DNA of 64,000 bases. Source: Candidatus Daviesbacteria bacterium (GTDB lineage Bacteria > Patescibacteria > Microgenomatia > Daviesbacterales > UBA10151). Below are positions 8,489-17,412 of this stretch, piece by piece (the first letter of the stretch is position 1; each line of letters opens with the position of its first letter). The translations under genes were made by a program, and so were the position numbers. The stretch is taken from assembly GCA_016176335.1 (NCBI GenBank), contig JACOXI010000003.1, positions 124,001 to 188,000 of the forward strand. Direction: 5' to 3'. Under the pieces are notes generated by a model. That model saw only the letters and a list, made by a program, of their open reading frames with translations, was not told where the DNA came from and made no database searches.

Positions 8489-9238
8489 ATGAGTACAACG
8501 CAACAACATCTGTCCATATCTGACATCAAAGACAATATAATTTTGCTAAAAGACGGCGGCGGGGCCTTGGTTTTGCAAATTTCCGCCGTAAACTTCAGGC
8601 TTCTATCTGAACGTGAGCAAATTGCCATCATCAGTAGCTTTGCCCAAATGTTAAACTCGCTTTCTTTTTCTATCCAAATCCTAATTTTTTCAGAAAGATT
8701 AAATATCAACTCTTATCTTGTGCTTTTGGATAAAGCCCAAAAATTACAGTCTAATCCGATGCTTTCCAATATGATCATAAATTACCGCCAGTTTATCCAA
8801 AATACCATCAAGGAAAACGAGGTCCTGGATAAAAAATTCTATCTAGTGATCCCGCTTTTTAATCTGGAGCTGGGGCTTGCACCCACCAGAGTTATTTTGC
8901 AACAAAAAATCAAAACCATACTGCTTCCCAGAAGAGATCAAATAATAAGACAGCTTTCAAGAGTGGGGCTGGCAGCAATCCAACTGAACACAAATGAGCT
9001 GATTGAACTATTTTATGATATTTACAATGGCCAGTTTGTGGAAAGTATGGCCTCAAAGCCAATTAGCGCCGATACAATGCAGGTCCAATTAAACCAACCT
9101 CAAGAGGCTGTTAAAACTTCAACATACAAATCTCAAGTTGTTGATCAACCCCAAGCTCCGCTACAACCAAGCCCTGCTACTACCCAGTCATCAAGAACAC
9201 ACCCGTTTGTGGTGGAGGAGTTAGATGAAAATACCTAA
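8489..9238 (+). CDS. T4SS operon protein, VirB4-partner candidate
   Basis: A 249-aa soluble protein without a named family that I recognise. Residues 1-190 form a compact alpha/beta region (ISDIKDNIILLKDGGGALVL, REQIAIISSFAQMLNSLSFS, then IQILIFSERLN). This pattern resembles the N-terminal domain of TraC/VirB4-type ATPases, which here would have become a separate polypeptide. The last 60 residues are Gln/Pro/Ser-rich and probably disordered. It overlaps the VirB4 start by 14 bases and follows PrgI almost without a gap, so the three are very likely co-translated and work together. Confidence 0.6.
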   Translation: MSTTQQHLSISDIKDNIILLKDGGGALVLQISAVNFRLLSEREQIAIISSFAQMLNSLSFSIQILIFSERLNINSYLVLLDKAQKLQSNPMLSNMIINYRQFIQNTIKENEVLDKKFYLVIPLFNLELGLAPTRVILQQKIKTILLPRRDQIIRQLSRVGLAAIQLNTNELIELFYDIYNGQFVESMASKPISADTMQVQLNQPQEAVKTSTYKSQVVDQPQAPLQPSPATTQSSRTHPFVVEELDENT

Positions 9239-10982
9239 TCCTTTTAAAAAACAACCTGACGAGCAATCCACTCCTACCCAACTAACTATTGAGGATGTGC
9301 TTGCTCCGCAGGAGATTGAGGTTGATTTCCATAACTTAAGGATCAATGACCGTTTTTTTAGGACTTACTTTATCTCCAATTACCCGCGGTTTGTGGAACC
9401 GAACTGGCTGGAGCCAATAATATCTTTTGATCACTCGCTTTTGATATCGATGTTTATATACCCTTCCCAATCTGCCGGTGTATTGGATGATTTAAAAAGA
9501 AAGATTGCCGAGATGGAAGCAACAATACAAACGGATTTTGAGCGGGGAAGAGCCATAGACCCGTCTGTTGAGGTGGCTTTGGAAGACGCCAGGGGTTTAC
9601 AGGAACAGTTGGTCAAAGGGGTTGAGAGATTTTTCCAGTTTGCCCTTTATGTGACCATTCCCTCCGCAAGCTTAGAAGAATTACACAATACCTCAAAACT
9701 GGTTGAATCAACGCTTGCATCTTTATCTATGAGCGCAAAAGTGACATCTTTGCAGATGGAAGACGGGTTCAAATCAACTCTCCCGCAAGGAACGGATTTG
9801 TTAAATCTAACCTATAATATGGACACTACCTCCTTGGCAACAACCTTTCCTTTTGCCTCATCGGAGCTGACAGCTAATGAAGGTATTATGTATGGAATCA
9901 ACGAACATAATGATTCGCTCATACTTTTTGACAGGTTTAGCTTGGAGAACGCCAATTCTGTGATTTTTGCCAAAGCCGGAGCCGGGAAATCATATCTGGT
10001 TAAACTTGAAGCCTTACGTTCTTTGATGTTTGGGACGGAGATTATTATCATCGATCCTGAACAGGAATACTTACCTTTATCGCAAGCTGTGGGAGGAGAA
10101 TTTATTAACTTTTCCGCCTCATCTCCTATTAAAATAAACCCGTTCGACTTAAATCCGCAACTGGCATCCGGTGAAAATGAGTTGGGGAGGAAAATTCTAT
10201 CTTTGACCGCATTCTTAAAACTGGTTTTGGGTAATTTAAGCGCAACAGAGGCGGCAATACTGGACAGATCCTTAAAACAAACATACCAGCAAAAGGGAAT
10301 TACGGATGATCCTAAAACGCAAGATCGACAACCACCTTTAATGGAGGATTTGTACAAAGTTTTAATGGGCATGGAAGAACCATCTGCCCTGGAACTTGCG
10401 GCAAGATTGGAAAGATTTATTAAAGGCTCTTTGACCGGAATATTTTCTGCCCAATCAAATGTGGCAATTGCCAATGCCTTTACGGTTTTTTCGGTCAGAG
10501 ACTTGCCGGACCAACTACGACCTTTGGCAATACACATGATTTTGGAGTATGTTTGGACCAAAATAAGAAGCAGGCTTAAAAAAAGAATCCTGATTGTTGA
10601 TGAAGCCTGGTATCTGATGAGAAATGCTGACAGCGCAGATTTTTTGGTGGATATGGCCAAAAGGTCAAGAAAATACTATTTGGGTTTAACCACTATAACG
10701 CAGGATGTTGAGGATTTTTTGACAACGGAGAGAGGAAAAGAAATCATCTCAAATTCCTCAATTCAAGTTCTTTTAAAACAAGCGCCTGTTTCAATTGACC
10801 TTTTGGCCAAGGTGTTTAATCTGTCCGAGGGCGAACAAAGACTGCTGCTGTCAGAGGGAATAGGACAAGGATTGTTTTTTGCAGGCAATACTCATGTTGC
10901 CATGAGAGTGGTTGCCTCACCGAAGGAACACCAACTCATCACCTCAAACCCGCAAGAGATTTTGGCAAGACAAAGTGTTTAA
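9225..10982 (+). CDS. virB4: VirB4-family T4SS ATPase
   Basis: A 585-aa ATPase of the VirB4/TraC class, which powers assembly and substrate transfer in type IV secretion at the cytoplasmic face of the membrane. The N-terminal half (residues about 30-210) is the VirB4 N-terminal domain. Walker A is AKAGAGKSYLVK (about 249-260), followed by IIIIDPEQEYLPL. Walker B is RILIVDEAWYLM (about 454-465), followed by the Gln-containing TITQDVEDFL motif. No relaxase or VirD4 coupling ATPase gene is visible, so conjugation is not shown; DNA uptake, protein export or surface attachment are equally possible. It overlaps the upstream partner gene by 14 bases. Confidence 0.9.
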   Translation: MKIPNPFKKQPDEQSTPTQLTIEDVLAPQEIEVDFHNLRINDRFFRTYFISNYPRFVEPNWLEPIISFDHSLLISMFIYPSQSAGVLDDLKRKIAEMEATIQTDFERGRAIDPSVEVALEDARGLQEQLVKGVERFFQFALYVTIPSASLEELHNTSKLVESTLASLSMSAKVTSLQMEDGFKSTLPQGTDLLNLTYNMDTTSLATTFPFASSELTANEGIMYGINEHNDSLILFDRFSLENANSVIFAKAGAGKSYLVKLEALRSLMFGTEIIIIDPEQEYLPLSQAVGGEFINFSASSPIKINPFDLNPQLASGENELGRKILSLTAFLKLVLGNLSATEAAILDRSLKQTYQQKGITDDPKTQDRQPPLMEDLYKVLMGMEEPSALELAARLERFIKGSLTGIFSAQSNVAIANAFTVFSVRDLPDQLRPLAIHMILEYVWTKIRSRLKKRILIVDEAWYLMRNADSADFLVDMAKRSRKYYLGLTTITQDVEDFLTTERGKEIISNSSIQVLLKQAPVSIDLLAKVFNLSEGEQRLLLSEGIGQGLFFAGNTHVAMRVVASPKEHQLITSNPQEILARQSV

Positions 10983-10997
10983 TGATACTCTACTAAT

Positions 10998-13238
10998 ATG
11001 GCTGGTCAAGATGTTAATTTTTATAAATATCTAGAAGCTGCTTTTAGGTTTAAATTATTTAATCCCGAAGGTCAAAGAGCCGGTTTTGATACTCATTTTA
11101 ATCACTTAAATTATAACCTGACTTACAAGCAGATTTTCTTTTATGCCAGAAAAATTCTGCCCAAATTTTATACCAGTGAATTCCCCGATACTGAAGAAGG
11201 TAATCTGCAAATGGCCAAAAAGGTTTTGGAACAGCTGGACAAACATCAAGATACCCAGCTTGAGAATCAATTTAAATCAGTTACTGTTTCAGAGGAAAAT
11301 ACTCAAATCATAACTGAAGCGCAAGCACAGTCACAACAAACTGAAGCGATATCCACACAAACACCAGTTGGTACATCCGAAGGTATGATGAGTGGGCCAG
11401 GTTTACCTTCTGCTCCATCTAAATCTTTCGGGCCGCGGCGTGTTTTTATTGCCAACCAGACCCCTCCACCTGCAGGAGGCATGGAGGGAGGAATAGGCCA
11501 AGGCACGGCTGCTACTAATAAAGCAAATGCCAAAGCAAGCAGGCTGGAAGCTGAAACAAACCGGCTAAATGTGCAAACTGCTGCTCCCCGAAGATTTAAC
11601 TGGGGTGGCTTTAAAATACCTGCCTCATTTACAAATGCAGCCAAAAATTTTGGTTCTGAGTCCCAAAGATTTATCGGTACAAATTTAGGGAGAATTGGCA
11701 AGGGTCTTGGAGAAATAGCCGGAGGATTAGGCAGAGGGATTGCCGGCCCTGCTCTTACCGGTACATACAATCTCCTGGGAAAAGCAGGCAGTGGCAGCCT
11801 TAATGCTTTTGAAAGAATAACCAGACCAGGAGGCACAGGAGGAGGCGGAATAGGCAGAGGATTATCCAAATCCTCAAACAAATTAGCCTGGGGTTTGATC
11901 GGGATAATGTTGTTTTTTGTCTTATTCGGCAGTATGTTAGGCGGCCTGGCAGGAACTACACCCACCGGTCAAGCCAGCCCAATTGGATCCATTGGATCTT
12001 TTGATATTAGTAGTTGTAAATTTACAAGAGGCCAAGAAAATCCCAAAGAAGCCACTTTTAAAAGCAATAAACTTCTTTCGTATATTCAAGAGGCATCCCA
12101 AAAATCAAACATCCCTCCTGCAGTACTTGCAGCCTTTATCAGGGTAGAGTCCCCCTCTTCATCCAATATGTCAGACGATCAGATTTCCAATTATTCTGCA
12201 AATTGTGTACAAAGCTCTACAGGAGCACTGGGAATTATGCAGATCCAACCTTCTGGTACAACTTCTGCTAGAGGAGACCCGGCAAGTTGCGATGACTGCA
12301 TTGATGCGGGAGCCAAACTGATGGGTAAAACTGTTTCCACTATGACTAGGCAGGATTATTGTGATCCAAGAACAAATATCATTGTAGGAGCTGGTTGGAT
12401 TTTAAAAAAAATGAGCAAATTAGGTTATGGCGATAGCACAAAATGGGATACTGCATGGACTAATGACAGAAAAGCAATTGAAGCCTTGGTCAATACTTAC
12501 TATGGATGCTTGCAATATGGAGACGCAACAAAAGACTGCGCCGGCCCCTATAACTATGCCGATGATGTTTCCACTAGTATCCAAAACTGCCAAGCGCAAT
12601 CCCAAACAGTTCCGCCCCCACTAGCAGATGGAAATTATAAAAAATGGGTTCAGGATTTTGGAATCAATATTAATGACGGCTTTGTGCCGGATGTTTATAA
12701 ATGGGCTTATGAAGTTTTAGCTTCTACATCTAGTATAGCGCCCAAATTTAAAGACCGCCTGGGTAGTACTCTCATTGAGATCAAACCAACCTGCGATATT
12801 TCCAAAACTAGCGGACGGATAATCTTTCTAAGAAATAAAATTCAATTCTGTCCCGGAGCAACTAAAGATGGGCCAACCGCTGATGAAAAACTGTTTAAAC
12901 AAGTCTTTATTCACGAACTGGGACATATTATTAATGGATCATCCAGACCAGGCAAATATGGAGATCAAATCAAACAAGCTATTGCTGCTGAGGGATATCT
13001 CACTGCTTATTCTCAAAAAGCAGCTACTGCAGATGATGAAATCTGCGGAGCCGCCGACTTAAATACCAGAGCTGATGAAGACTTTGCAGAAAGTATCTCT
13101 TACTTTGTTAACCAAGGAATCAAAGAACAAGATTATGGGTGTGGTACAAACCTTAATCAAAACCCCATCTATGCTCAAGATAACAATCATCCTTTATACC
13201 TTAAGCATATTCAACTAATGATTGATTTGTTAAGATAA
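10998..13238 (+). CDS. Membrane-anchored lytic transglycosylase with C-terminal HELGH metallopeptidase-like domain
   Basis: A 746-aa modular protein. Residues 1-100 are predicted soluble and cytoplasmic, about 100-295 are Gly/Ala/Gln-rich and low complexity, and a single membrane helix spans about 296-318. Outside the membrane, residues about 360-510 resemble an SLT lytic transglycosylase domain (PPAVLAAFIRVES with the likely catalytic Glu, then GALGIMQIQP). Many Cys in this part suggest disulfides. The last 170 residues carry FIHELGHIINGS at about 637-648, a zincin-type HExxH signature, with a later Glu-rich EDFAESISYF that could supply the third ligand. VirB1 proteins cut peptidoglycan for T4SS assembly; adding a peptidase-like domain would let one protein open both glycan and peptide bonds. 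The latter is inference. Confidence 0.8.
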   Translation: MAGQDVNFYKYLEAAFRFKLFNPEGQRAGFDTHFNHLNYNLTYKQIFFYARKILPKFYTSEFPDTEEGNLQMAKKVLEQLDKHQDTQLENQFKSVTVSEENTQIITEAQAQSQQTEAISTQTPVGTSEGMMSGPGLPSAPSKSFGPRRVFIANQTPPPAGGMEGGIGQGTAATNKANAKASRLEAETNRLNVQTAAPRRFNWGGFKIPASFTNAAKNFGSESQRFIGTNLGRIGKGLGEIAGGLGRGIAGPALTGTYNLLGKAGSGSLNAFERITRPGGTGGGGIGRGLSKSSNKLAWGLIGIMLFFVLFGSMLGGLAGTTPTGQASPIGSIGSFDISSCKFTRGQENPKEATFKSNKLLSYIQEASQKSNIPPAVLAAFIRVESPSSSNMSDDQISNYSANCVQSSTGALGIMQIQPSGTTSARGDPASCDDCIDAGAKLMGKTVSTMTRQDYCDPRTNIIVGAGWILKKMSKLGYGDSTKWDTAWTNDRKAIEALVNTYYGCLQYGDATKDCAGPYNYADDVSTSIQNCQAQSQTVPPPLADGNYKKWVQDFGININDGFVPDVYKWAYEVLASTSSIAPKFKDRLGSTLIEIKPTCDISKTSGRIIFLRNKIQFCPGATKDGPTADEKLFKQVFIHELGHIINGSSRPGKYGDQIKQAIAAEGYLTAYSQKAATADDEICGAADLNTRADEDFAESISYFVNQGIKEQDYGCGTNLNQNPIYAQDNNHPLYLKHIQLMIDLLR

Positions 13239-13246
13239 AACTTACA

Positions 13247-13714
13247 ATGAGGCAAAAAACAATAGTTATATTGGGGATTTTGGGAGCGATAATTTTACTG
13301 TTAATCTCTCAAAAAGTTTTGCTTGTCAGACCGATTTCTCTTCCATCCGGCACCCAGCCATCATCAACGCCTTCCCAGAACTCAACTCAACCAAATGAAT
13401 CCCCCAAAATTTTATCCACCAAACCAGATCCTTTGGATCAGGCTGTTATATCATCGGATCAGCAGATTGAAATTGTATTTAACAGAGGCTTGGAAAACGA
13501 GGGCGAGTTTAAGATCAGAATAGAACCAAAAGTAAAGTATAAAATAACTCTTTCCGGGGATCATAAAACCGCCAAAATTACCCCAGAGGAATCATATGAG
13601 CTGGGAGTTGGCTACACCATGTTTATCACAGGAGATACCAAATTCGAAGGTGTGGGGCCTTGGGGGGAGGAAAAAACCTTCCATTTCCAAACCATAAAAT
13701 ACAGAGGTATCTAA
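13247..13714 (+). CDS. Membrane-anchored Ig-like (Big_5-type) protein
   Basis: A 155-aa protein with an N-terminal membrane anchor (IVILGILGAIILLLISQKVL, about residues 5-24), a Ser/Pro/Gln-rich spacer and one beta-sandwich domain (about 60-150). The pattern DQAVISSDQQIEIVFNRGLE ... KITPEESYELGVGYTMFITG is typical of Big_5-like bacterial Ig domains. It starts 8 bases after the transglycosylase gene, so it closes the T4SS operon. It may be a wall-spanning spacer of the apparatus. Its stop overlaps the dnaN stop on the other strand by 4 bases. Confidence 0.7.
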   Translation: MRQKTIVILGILGAIILLLISQKVLLVRPISLPSGTQPSSTPSQNSTQPNESPKILSTKPDPLDQAVISSDQQIEIVFNRGLENEGEFKIRIEPKVKYKITLSGDHKTAKITPEESYELGVGYTMFITGDTKFEGVGPWGEEKTFHFQTIKYRGI

Positions 13715-14811
13715 TTGGTCCTGACCGGCATTACAATATATTCCAACCCCTCAACTCCGACAGGTTTTACTCGCGCAGCAGAAAGAGATCCTGAAAATTC
13801 AATCATAATTTGTAAAGACGGAGAATTTGTCACTGCATCCAGCAAAAACTTTGAATTAAAAGCAATCTGAAGGTTGTCACCCTCAACATTTGCCTCAATC
13901 TCGTTTTGTTGGCTGCCCAATTCTTTGGCAGAGGATTCGATTTTCATTCTGCTTTTTTCCAGGGTCAAAATAACAATATTGGTTTCGTTTTTGGCAAAAA
14001 CAGCTGCCAATTTTACGGCCTTTAAAAGCTCTTCTTTATCCACCATCACTCTTGTGACTATTTCTGTCGGGATGATTTTTTCCCAAGAGGGGAATTGACC
14101 TTCAATCAGCCTGGAGGAAAGTAATGTTTTCCCTAAATTAAAAACCACCTGGTTTTGATCACTAGAGGCTGCAAGCTCAATCTTATCCACCTCTGTTTCC
14201 GAAATAATCCGCAATACTTCCTCAAATGTTCTTCTTGGGATCAAGCTTTTAAACTGAATCTCTTTACCTTGAAGTTTAACTCTCCTGTGAGCCAGCCTAA
14301 AGCCGTCTGTTGCCACAAAATCAACCTTTCCCCCTGAAACATCAGTCAAAACTCCTGTTAAAACAGGACGCCCTTCGTCAACAGCCGCTGCAAAAAGGAT
14401 TTGGGAAGAAGACAAAACTATTTCTTTTGACAGCTCTACCCCGTCTTTGGCAGATAAAGGAATAGCAGGGAATTCTGTTGCCGGAATACAGTTTATACTA
14501 GCCTTAAACTTGTTGCTTTCAACCACCAGACCCTCTCCTTCTGTTGTAACAGTCACTTTGGATTGACCCAAGCCGGAGACCAGTTCAATCAGGGTTTTTG
14601 CGGGAACCGTGATACTGCCTTCCTCAAAAACCTCCACATTAATAGACCGTATAACCCCAATCTCCAAATTGGTGGCAGCAACTTTCAGCTTTTTACCTTC
14701 TGTCGAAAGCAGAATATTATCCAAAACAGGCAGGGTGGATCTTATTCCTACAGACCTCCCGACAGCTTGCAAGTGCGGCAATAAATCCTGTTGTAAAGTG
14801 GAAAATTTCAT
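13711..14811 (-). CDS. dnaN: DNA polymerase III sliding clamp (beta subunit)
   Basis: 366 aa, the usual length for the beta clamp, which forms a ring on DNA and tethers the polymerase. The three repeated clamp domains are recognisable, starting with MKFSTLQQDLLPHLQAVGR, with VDFVATDGFRLAHRRVKL in the middle and the conserved C-terminal VEGLEYIVMPVRTN, which matches the family ending (..MPMR). Its ATG overlaps the stop of the upstream nuclease gene (ATGA), so the two are co-translated. The order dnaA, nuclease, dnaN on the minus strand is a variant of the conserved dnaA-dnaN order. Confidence 0.97.
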   Translation of the reverse strand: MKFSTLQQDLLPHLQAVGRSVGIRSTLPVLDNILLSTEGKKLKVAATNLEIGVIRSINVEVFEEGSITVPAKTLIELVSGLGQSKVTVTTEGEGLVVESNKFKASINCIPATEFPAIPLSAKDGVELSKEIVLSSSQILFAAAVDEGRPVLTGVLTDVSGGKVDFVATDGFRLAHRRVKLQGKEIQFKSLIPRRTFEEVLRIISETEVDKIELAASSDQNQVVFNLGKTLLSSRLIEGQFPSWEKIIPTEIVTRVMVDKEELLKAVKLAAVFAKNETNIVILTLEKSRMKIESSAKELGSQQNEIEANVEGDNLQIAFNSKFLLDAVTNSPSLQIMIEFSGSLSAARVKPVGVEGLEYIVMPVRTN

Positions 14812-15269
14812 TCCCGACCTTCTTTCTTGGCAGTAACAAATTTTTGTATCTCTTCTTCGGTAACCTTTATTAATCTGAAGTTAACACGACCGGCAGCAAT
14901 TAGGTTTTTAATGTGTTTTTCCTCGTCTGTCAAGAGGAAACTTTGTCCACTCTTTACTTCGATAAAATCAATTTTGTCCCCGTTTTTTATACCGATAAAA
15001 TCAATAGGCCAGCCAAGCGGGATGATTCTGTCGTAATCATAGCGTAGTTCGGCGTAGGTCAAAAGTTCTGCCATTCTTCCTTTTTGAGGGTTGATAGAAC
15101 CCTGAATTGTTTGTAAAATCCTCAAAGGTAAATCCTGCACTCCTTTGTACAAATCTATTAAATCTTGTGGTATATCGGTTTTCCCTCTTCCGTGTAGTCT
15201 TCCAAAAAGATAAGTAATGATAAGTGCTGAGACAATTAAGATGATAACAACCCAGTTAAAATTATCCAC
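14808..15269 (-). CDS. Membrane-anchored Holliday-junction-resolvase-like endonuclease
   Basis: A 153-aa protein with an N-terminal membrane helix (VVIILIVSALIITYLFGRLH, about residues 7-26) and a PD-(D/E)xK nuclease core: GRMAELLTYAEL with the helix Glu, then PIDFIGIKNGDKIDFIEVKS giving the D..ExK triad. This corresponds to the Endonuc_Holl family (predicted endonucleases distantly related to archaeal Holliday junction resolvases), which typically have this membrane anchor. It sits between dnaA and dnaN and overlaps dnaN by 4 bases. It may process recombination or fork structures near the membrane, which is inference from family and position. Confidence 0.8.
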   Translation of the reverse strand: MDNFNWVVIILIVSALIITYLFGRLHGRGKTDIPQDLIDLYKGVQDLPLRILQTIQGSINPQKGRMAELLTYAELRYDYDRIIPLGWPIDFIGIKNGDKIDFIEVKSGQSFLLTDEEKHIKNLIAAGRVNFRLIKVTEEEIQKFVTAKKEGRE

Positions 15270-15441
15270 CGCGTCTTCCGATTATACTACAGCTTATTAA
15301 TATTAATAGTAGTAAATAATATGTTCGGTGGATATGTTGAGAACTTAAAACTTTGTGTTTGGGATTCGCCAAAAATTCGTGTTGATGCTCGGTTTATTTT
15401 TAGTGGATAACTTGTGGACAAACTAATTTGTATGTGGATAA
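15263..15441. other. Putative replication origin region (DnaA boxes downstream of dnaA)
   Basis: This gap holds several DnaA-box-like 9-mers: TTATCCACC at 15263-15271, AGTGGATAA at 15402-15410, TGTGGACAA at 15413-15421 and the perfect TGTGGATAA at 15433-15441. An AT-rich stretch with TATTAATATTAATAGTAG sits near 15295-15320 and could be the unwinding element. The position beside dnaA and at the divergence point of the rpmH block fits oriC. A second, smaller cluster lies upstream of dnaA (16785-16816). Confidence 0.6.
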
Positions 15442-15446
15442 ATCAG

Positions 15447-16763
15447 TTAATTTGTAATTCTGTTTTTTATCTCAATAAGCATCCGCTGTACTTCTCTGTC
15501 TGTGGCGACAAGTTTTTTTATCTTGTCCCTGCCGTGCATGACAGTGGTATGGTCCCTGCCGCCTAAAATTTGTCCGATTCTTTCAACAGTCATTTTAAGA
15601 TGTTCGCTTAAGATAAACATGGTGATGTGTCTTGGTAAGACCAACTCTTTTTGTCTTTTGGAGCCGGCCAGTTCTTTTTGAGTCAGGTTGAAGTAACCGC
15701 ATACTGTTGCCAAGACCTGTTTAGAGTCAACCTTGGGGTTGTTTTTGGGGGGGCTTTGTAAATACCTGCCTATATTTTCTGTTGTAGGAGGTAAATTTTG
15801 AGTTTTTAACATCTGTAAAATCCCAACAAGTTTCCCCTCAAGCTCTCTGATATTGGTATCAAAAGATGAGGCTAAAAGCTGCAGGGCTTCTTCTTCCAAA
15901 ATTACTCCTTGTTCCAAGCATTTTGCCCGGAGAATTGCCACCCGGGTGTCAAAATCAGGTTGTTGTATATCAATCATTAAGCCTCCGGCAAAGCGTGATT
16001 TTAATCTGTCTTCGATTTTTGCTATTTCGTTGGGAGATCTGTCAGATGTTAAAACTATCTGGGAGTTTTTGCCGATTAGTTCGTTAAATGTATGAAAAAA
16101 CTCCTCCTGTGTTCCTTCTCTGCCTGAAAAGAATTGGATGTCATCTACCAACAGAACATCCGAAGAACGGTATTTTTTTCTTAAATCCCCCATTTTATGA
16201 GTTTGTATGGCCTCAACATAATCGTTCATAAATTTTTCAGAAGAGCAGTAAATAATTTTGCCATGAGGTTTCTTAGATAAAATTGCATTGCCGATACCAA
16301 GCATAAGATGCGTTTTGCCAACACCGGTTCCGCCATAAATAAACAAAGGATTGTATGATGCTCCGGGGCTTGTGACAACTGCCAAAGCTGCGGCATATGC
16401 AACATTGTTGGAAGGCCCCACCACAAAATTTTCCAAGCTATATTTGGGGTTTAGGTAAGAAGTTTGCCTTTGTGCCGGCTGGAAAAAATCTTCATCGTTC
16501 GTTTCTGGTTGTTTATCAACCTCTTTTACAATAAACTCAACATTTATTTTTTTATCTAAAAGTTTTTCAAAAGTATCCGCAATAATTTCTTTATATTTTT
16601 GCTGCAGAGTTTCTTTTATAAAAGCTGAAGGCGTGCTTAAAATAATTTTGTCCCCCACATAACTTTTTACAGTGGTTTTTATAAAATAGGCCTTAAAATT
16701 ATCAGCTCCTGCCAAGGGTTTGATAAGTTGTAAAAATTTATGCCAGAGCCTTAAATTATCCAT
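15447..16763 (-). CDS. dnaA: Chromosomal replication initiator DnaA
   Basis: 438 aa with all four DnaA domains. The N-terminal domain (about 1-80) is followed by a short linker, the AAA+ domain has Walker A GGTGVGKTH (144-152) and Walker B VLLVDDIQFF, and the C-terminal helix-turn-helix has the DnaA signature GRDHTTVMHGRDKI near residue 410. The protein opens oriC by binding 9-mer boxes, several of which flank the gene on both sides. The ATG at 16763 was chosen because it gives the usual start (MDNLRLWHKFLQLI). Boxes upstream suggest autoregulation as in other bacteria. Confidence 0.97.
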   Translation of the reverse strand: MDNLRLWHKFLQLIKPLAGADNFKAYFIKTTVKSYVGDKIILSTPSAFIKETLQQKYKEIIADTFEKLLDKKINVEFIVKEVDKQPETNDEDFFQPAQRQTSYLNPKYSLENFVVGPSNNVAYAAALAVVTSPGASYNPLFIYGGTGVGKTHLMLGIGNAILSKKPHGKIIYCSSEKFMNDYVEAIQTHKMGDLRKKYRSSDVLLVDDIQFFSGREGTQEEFFHTFNELIGKNSQIVLTSDRSPNEIAKIEDRLKSRFAGGLMIDIQQPDFDTRVAILRAKCLEQGVILEEEALQLLASSFDTNIRELEGKLVGILQMLKTQNLPPTTENIGRYLQSPPKNNPKVDSKQVLATVCGYFNLTQKELAGSKRQKELVLPRHITMFILSEHLKMTVERIGQILGGRDHTTVMHGRDKIKKLVATDREVQRMLIEIKNRITN

Positions 16764-16784
16764 GGTTCGGTAAACTCTTCACAT

Positions 16785-16816
16785 GTGTGGAAAACTTATC
16801 CACAATTTAATCCACA
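16785..16816. promoter_or_regulatory. DnaA boxes upstream of dnaA
   Basis: Contains the perfect box TTATCCACA (16796-16804), TAATCCACA (16808-16816) and TGTGGAAAA (16785-16793). They lie 20-50 bases upstream of the dnaA ATG on the minus strand and could serve autoregulation or form part of a bipartite origin together with 15263-15441. Confidence 0.6.
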
Positions 16817-16881
16817 AAATAAAAAGAGGCAATATGCAGAAACTATTAAAAAGTAGATCAAAAATTTTTATTAGGAAAATA

Positions 16882-16910
16882 TTGGATAAACCACTAAAGT
16901 CTGTTATAAT
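16882..16910 (+). promoter_or_regulatory. Promoter for the DUF3467 gene; probable leaderless transcript
   Basis: TTGGAT (16882-16887), a 17-base spacer, and a perfect TATAAT (16905-16910). The ATG of the next gene is at 16919, only 8 bases after the -10 box. The transcript would therefore start at or next to the start codon; no Shine-Dalgarno is present. Confidence 0.65.
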
Positions 16911-16918
16911 TTTTCTTG

Positions 16919-17188
16919 ATGGACGAATCGAAGCCTGTTGGAAGCCAACAAATAACGGTAAGAGTTCCGGATAGTGTTGGGGGTGGAGTTTACGCAACCG
17001 TGGTTAAAGTGAACATAACGGATAATGAGGTTGTATTAGATTTTATCTTCAATACAAATAATCCAGGGGAACAAGCAATGCTGGTTAGTAGGACTGTAGT
17101 TTCTATCAAGACGGCGCAGCAATTATCTGATATACTAGAAGCCCTTCTTAGGAAACGAGAGCATGCATTGAAAGGAGATGAAAAATGA
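16919..17188 (+). CDS. DUF3467-family protein
   Basis: About 89 aa. The pattern RVPDSVGGGVYATVVKVNIT ... DNEVVLDFIF ... LVSRTVVSIKTAQQLSDILE matches DUF3467, a small family without assigned function, often annotated only as a domain of unknown function. I chose the ATG at 16919 over the TTG one codon earlier because it fits the -10 spacing. Its stop overlaps the next start (ATGA at 17185-17188), which couples it to the toxin-antitoxin-like pair that follows. That linkage may be functional or just shared transcription. Confidence 0.7.
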   Translation: MDESKPVGSQQITVRVPDSVGGGVYATVVKVNITDNEVVLDFIFNTNNPGEQAMLVSRTVVSIKTAQQLSDILEALLRKREHALKGDEK

Positions 17189-17403
17189 CACAAGTAATGA
17201 TTGTACCTACGAATATCGGGAAAATAAACTATAAACCCTCTTTAAATCAATACACCCTTACATACCCAGCAGCAGTCGATCCTGAAACCCGCAAAGATTT
17301 AAGCGACAAAAAACACCTGTCTGCTGTTAAAAGCGCGAGAAAGGATTACGGAAAAGGATTATTAGTAGAAGAGGATAAGATTATTAAAAAGCTAAAGGGT
17401 TAA
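17185..17403 (+). CDS. Small protein, probable antitoxin of the downstream RelE-like toxin
   Basis: 72 aa, charged, with a central DPETRKDLSDKKHLSAVKSA helix and a Lys-rich end. I cannot place it in a named antitoxin family. The assignment rests on size, on its position 9 bases before a RelE-like toxin gene and on the ATGA overlap with the upstream gene. It does not look like a typical RelB ribbon-helix-helix protein, so it could be a new antitoxin type or an unrelated small protein. Confidence 0.5.
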   Translation: MTQVMIVPTNIGKINYKPSLNQYTLTYPAAVDPETRKDLSDKKHLSAVKSARKDYGKGLLVEEDKIIKKLKG

Positions 17404-17412
17404 CGGTTAAAA

